Assembly (NCBI RefSeq): GCF_001887355.1 | Contig: NZ_MPIN01000021.1 | Location: forward strand, 44,790 to 108,789 | From: Cystobacter ferrugineus | GTDB taxonomy: Bacteria; Myxococcota; Myxococcia; Myxococcales; Myxococcaceae | Reading direction: 5' to 3' | Length of the DNA: 64,000 bases | Shown: piece after piece, positions 63,604 to 64,000 of the stretch | Numbering within the stretch: position 1 is the first letter of the stretch | How the letters are laid out: the number at the start of each line of letters is the position of its first letter | Notes under the pieces: model-generated | Databases searched by the model: none | Seen by the model: only the letters and a program-made list of their open reading frames with translations | Told to the model about the DNA's origin: nothing | Position numbers and translations under genes: made by a program

Positions 63604-64000
63604 GTGGTCATCACCCACCCGCTCCATCCGTTCGTGGGTCGCGCATTTCCCGTGCAGCAGCGCCTGCGCTACCTCGGCCGCCCCAGCGTCGTGCTGCTGT
63701 TTCCCGACGGTCGCCTCGCGAGGGTTCCCGAGGATTGGACGGACCTGCGGCCCAGGCCCCCACCGCTCGAGGTCCGAGGGAAATGTCCGAAGCTGCACCC
63801 TGAATCGCTCCGCGAGCTGAGTGCCCTTCTTGATGACTTGAGGAATAAGTCTCGGCCCCATGACCAGGAAGGTAGTGCGTCGGACGAGAAGCGCCAAGAG
63901 CCGGTCATCGCCGGGCGCGCTCTACGCCGCACTCCCCGCGGCGGCCCGGCACGAGCTGTTGGGCGTGCTGGCCGACGTGCTGCTCAAGGCCGTCACCAAG
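63604..64000 (+). CDS. DUF5372-like small protein (possible mobile-element gene), open at window edge
   Basis: GTG at 63604 (or TTG 63601) opens VITHPLHPFVGRAFPV, then LLFPDGRLARVPEDWTDL and HPESLRELSALLDDL. This follows the DUF5372 layout (THPFHP...GR, DGRL..LPxxWT, LL..L), a family often found in transposon or recombinase neighbourhoods. The frame stays open to base 64000, but protein-like sequence fades after about 63840, where a second gene begins in another frame. GAGAGA precedes the start. Similarity judged by eye. Confidence 0.5.
   Translation, partial: MVITHPLHPFVGRAFPVQQRLRYLGRPSVVLLFPDGRLARVPEDWTDLRPRPPPLEVRGKCPKLHPESLRELSALLDDLRNKSRPHDQEGSASDEKRQEPVIAGRALRRTPRGGPARAVGRAGRRAAQGRHQ
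63860..64000 (+). CDS. Unknown protein, N-terminal part, cut by window edge
   Basis: ATG 63860 starts MTRKVVRRTRSAKSRSSPGA, then an Ala/Leu helix (ALPAAARHELLGVLADVLLK), continuing past base 64000. It overlaps the frame of the DUF5372-like gene. A small basic protein next to a DUF5372-type gene fits a mobile-element gene set, but the family is not recognised. Confidence 0.45.
   Translation, partial: MTRKVVRRTRSAKSRSSPGALYAALPAAARHELLGVLADVLLKAVTK

Noticed and set aside
63537..63803. 88-codon plus-strand frame overlapping the DUF5372-like gene
   Set aside because: Arg/Pro/Ala-rich with no motif; the neighbouring frame from 63604 carries the DUF5372-like motifs.

Overview
The window is very GC-rich, tightly packed bacterial chromosome. 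It fits a predatory, gliding myxobacterium (Myxococcota, Cystobacterineae-like). Support comes from a CarD-type regulator with an HMGA-like AT-hook tail next to its partner CarG, PilZ-like proteins of a Myxococcus paralogous type, many small Cys-rich lipoproteins, and a flagellum-like type III export locus lacking several canonical parts. An AHH-nuclease/Imm11-SUFU toxin-immunity pair also fits. The genus is inference.

Region 1 (1-22352, mostly minus strand) is a complete division and cell wall (dcw) cluster. In transcription order it reads STAS protein, rsmH, ftsL, ftsI (with PASTA), murE, murF, mraY, murD, ftsW, murG, murC, murB, ddl, ftsQ, ftsA and ftsZ (ftsZ cut by the window edge). Most junctions are 4-base overlaps or short gaps, so it looks like one transcription unit from peptidoglycan precursor synthesis to septation. 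Two oddities stand out. A large two-kinase hybrid sensor sits on the opposite strand between ftsA and ftsZ. A STAS-domain protein, rather than mraZ, lies immediately upstream of rsmH.

Region 2 (22353-30352) holds lipoproteins, a two-domain PilZ-like protein, the carD-carG pair, a coupled membrane-anchored protein plus GT-C glycosyltransferase-like pair, and a small XRE regulator. Region 3 (30441-34642) holds an iron alcohol dehydrogenase, a glutamine-synthetase-family ligase and a class I amidotransferase, possibly for amine or polyamine metabolism. Region 4 (34675-46097) is housekeeping: a PerM-type permease, transcription terminator Rho, DNA ligase LigA, acylphosphatase, a DUF3052 protein, an RNase E/G with a split S1 domain, a BrkB-family membrane protein and an IHF/HU protein.

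Region 5 (46106-54972, minus strand) is a type III secretion core: a small helical protein, SctI, SctJ, a FliG-N-like protein, SctQ, a FliO-like protein, then SctR, SctS, SctT, SctU and SctV. From sctQ onward the order is that of flagellar fliN-O-P-Q-R-flhB-flhA. No ATPase, stator, secretin or recognisable canonical needle gene is present in the window. Region 6 (55198-61506) carries a PilZ protein, a response regulator, a DUF885 hydrolase, pyrophosphatase, a subtilisin-like lipoprotein and a FliB-type Cys-rich protein. Region 7 (61526-64000) is a polymorphic toxin locus: a double-domain immunity protein next to an AHH nuclease that appears 5'-truncated where DUF5372-like sequence, possibly mobile, begins on the other strand.

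No rRNA, tRNA, CRISPR array or complete insertion sequence was seen.
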